Source of the DNA: Planctomycetota bacterium
GTDB lineage: Bacteria > Planctomycetota > Planctomycetia > Pirellulales > Pirellulaceae
Length of the DNA: 32,282 nt
NCBI GenBank assembly: GCA_029259935.1
Contig: JAJDEH010000281.1
Coordinates: forward strand, 1 to 32,282
Direction: 5' to 3'
Shown piece by piece: positions 31,868 through 32,282 of the stretch. Position numbers and translations under genes: made by a program. Position 1 is the stretch's first letter. Every line of letters begins with the position of its first letter. The notes below the pieces were generated by a model. It was given only the letters and a program-made list of their open reading frames with translations. It searched no databases and had not been told where the DNA came from.

Positions 31868-31874
31868 GCATAAC
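31868..31874 (-). other. Isolated core site GTTATGC, candidate attI or cassette boundary
   Basis: GTTATGC on the minus strand precedes the first cassette gene. Unlike the other cores it is not preceded by an attC palindrome: the 248-bp repeat abuts it directly at 31875. That is the position expected for the crossover point of attI. It could equally be a truncated attC. Confidence 0.4.
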
Positions 31875-32122
31875 GGCTATTTGGAAATTGTAGCGATCCG
31901 CTGGGACCGGCGAAAGTTTGCCGGCGGCCGAATGGGGGCTTCGAGACCGTCAACTGGCGACAGAAATGGGACGTAGGGAAGCCTACTCGCCGTCCAGGGA
32001 GCGTCGTGACGCCAACCGAGCCACCTCGGCGCGCACCGATCACGCCAGCCGTGCGACGGTAAGAACGAACTGGTGTGGCTGCAGCCCATTACGAACTATC
32101 CTGGTAGGTCGGACTCGGTCGA
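31875..32122 (-). repeat. 248-bp direct repeat, copy 2 (promoter-bearing)
   Basis: Second copy of the repeat at 29651-29897, in the same orientation about 2.2 kb away. A minus-strand frame of 70 codons (32089-31877) is open here but broken by the indel in copy 1, so coding is unlikely. It ends exactly at the core GTTATGC. Confidence 0.9.
31887..31915 (-). promoter_or_regulatory. Candidate cassette (Pc-like) promoter in repeat copy 2
   Basis: On the minus strand: TTTCGC (31915-31910), 17 bp, TACAAT (31892-31887). Transcription would start near 31880 and enter the array through the core at 31874, as the Pc promoter of an integron does. Confidence 0.45.
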
Positions 32123-32147
32123 TACTGGGCGCGGTGGCTAGCTGTGT

Positions 32148-32249
32148 AGCGACAATTAGTTTTCCCGGTCAGCGACAATTAGAAGCCCTGGGTTGACGGG
32201 GAAGTGCTAGCTTTGTTTGCGGGGCGATTCTTCACCCAGCGACAATTAG
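32148..32249 (+). repeat. Three copies of a 12-bp repeat, possible insertion-sequence terminus
   Basis: AGCGACAATTAG occurs at 32148-32159, 32171-32182 and 32238-32249. Multiple short direct repeats at an end are typical of IS21-family elements, where they bind transposase; the match to a specific element is only from memory. No transposase gene is in the window, so the element would continue to the right. No gene is visible in 32123-32282. Confidence 0.45.
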
Positions 32250-32282
32250 AATTCCGGCCCAACGATGTTTCCTTCAACATCG

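Larger units (their letters stand above)
24122..31874 (-). mobile_element. Integron gene-cassette array without integrase in view (CALIN)
   Basis: Ten small minus-strand genes alternate with fifteen attC or attC-like sites across about 7.7 kb. Three observations support the call. The palindromes differ in sequence but share size (61-125 bp), imperfect pairing and terminal 7-bp cores ending or starting with AAC/GTT. Each gene's stop lies in or close before the 5' half of a palindrome, and most starts lie 10-30 bp (up to about 65 bp) after the preceding core. Cargo genes are unrelated and differ from the flanking chromosome. Integron integrase would normally sit next to the first cassette (the high-coordinate end here), but only a promoter-bearing repeat and an IS-like terminus are seen there. 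It could be a true CALIN, or the integrase could lie beyond the window. Confidence 0.85.

Noticed and set aside
31877..32089. 70-codon minus-strand frame in repeat copy 2
   Set aside because: The frame is broken in copy 1 by a one-base indel while the DNA stays about 95% identical, so selection is not on a protein.
1..32282. tRNA, rRNA, riboswitch or replication-origin signals
   Set aside because: I looked for cloverleaf-like segments, rRNA core sequences and DnaA-box clusters and saw none that I could support by eye.

Overview
The window looks like chromosome of a planctomycete of the Pirellulales type. The signs are a secreted protein with a planctomycetal N-terminal LEDR-like motif, a gene trio of a PPC-type secreted protein, a DUF1549/DUF1553 c-type-cytochrome-like protein and a twin-arginine DUF1501 protein, and two very large membrane-anchored Ser/Thr kinases, one with WD40 repeats and one with a formylglycine-generating-enzyme-like domain. 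Assignment to this group rests on family knowledge; no rRNA or other phylogenetic marker is present.

Positions 1-24121 are ordinary, densely coding chromosome. In order: the 3' part of an FtsX-type ABC exporter permease with its membrane-fusion partner (2-3507); a small conserved-looking cytosolic protein (3583-3789, minus); an HpcH/HpaI-family aldolase (4063-4830, minus); a short membrane protein followed by lutB and lutC, for oxidation of L-lactate or a similar 2-hydroxy acid (5110-7598); a secreted metzincin-type zinc protease (7659-9356, minus); a Ser/Thr kinase with WD40 repeats and a four-helix membrane protein overlapping its stop codon (9592-13727); the DUF1549/DUF1553 gene and the PPC gene as a translationally coupled minus-strand pair (13701-18586), divergent from the DUF1501 gene (18766-20169); and a kinase fused to an FGE-like domain (20212-23793, minus).

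Positions 24122-31874 have a different architecture. About ten small genes, all on the minus strand and nearly all unrelated to each other, alternate with 60-125 bp imperfect palindromes. These palindromes end in 7-bp cores such as GTTAAGC, GTTGAAC or GTTATCC, with partners such as GTTCAAC, GCATAAC or GGATAAC. Stop codons lie in or just before the 5' half of a palindrome, and most start codons lie 10-30 bp (up to about 65 bp) after the core that ends the preceding one. This is the layout of an integron gene-cassette array with attC sites. I see fifteen attC or attC-like sites and no integrase gene, so within this window it is a CALIN (cluster of attC sites lacking an integrase). Cassette cargo includes a DJ-1/PfpI protein, a DUF6678-like protein, an Imm22-like and a SUKH-like immunity protein, a secreted glycoside-hydrolase-like protein and several unknown small proteins.

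At three places two attC sites share one core, which means cassettes made of almost nothing but attC. A 248-bp direct repeat (29651-29897 and 31875-32122, about 95% identical, non-coding) carries a sigma70-like promoter pointing into the cassettes. The right-hand copy abuts the core in front of the first cassette, so it could be the remnant of the integron platform (Pc promoter plus attI). Right of it, 32123-32282 holds three copies of a 12-bp sequence resembling a multi-repeat terminus of an insertion sequence, possibly IS21-like. The platform may have been interrupted or replaced there.
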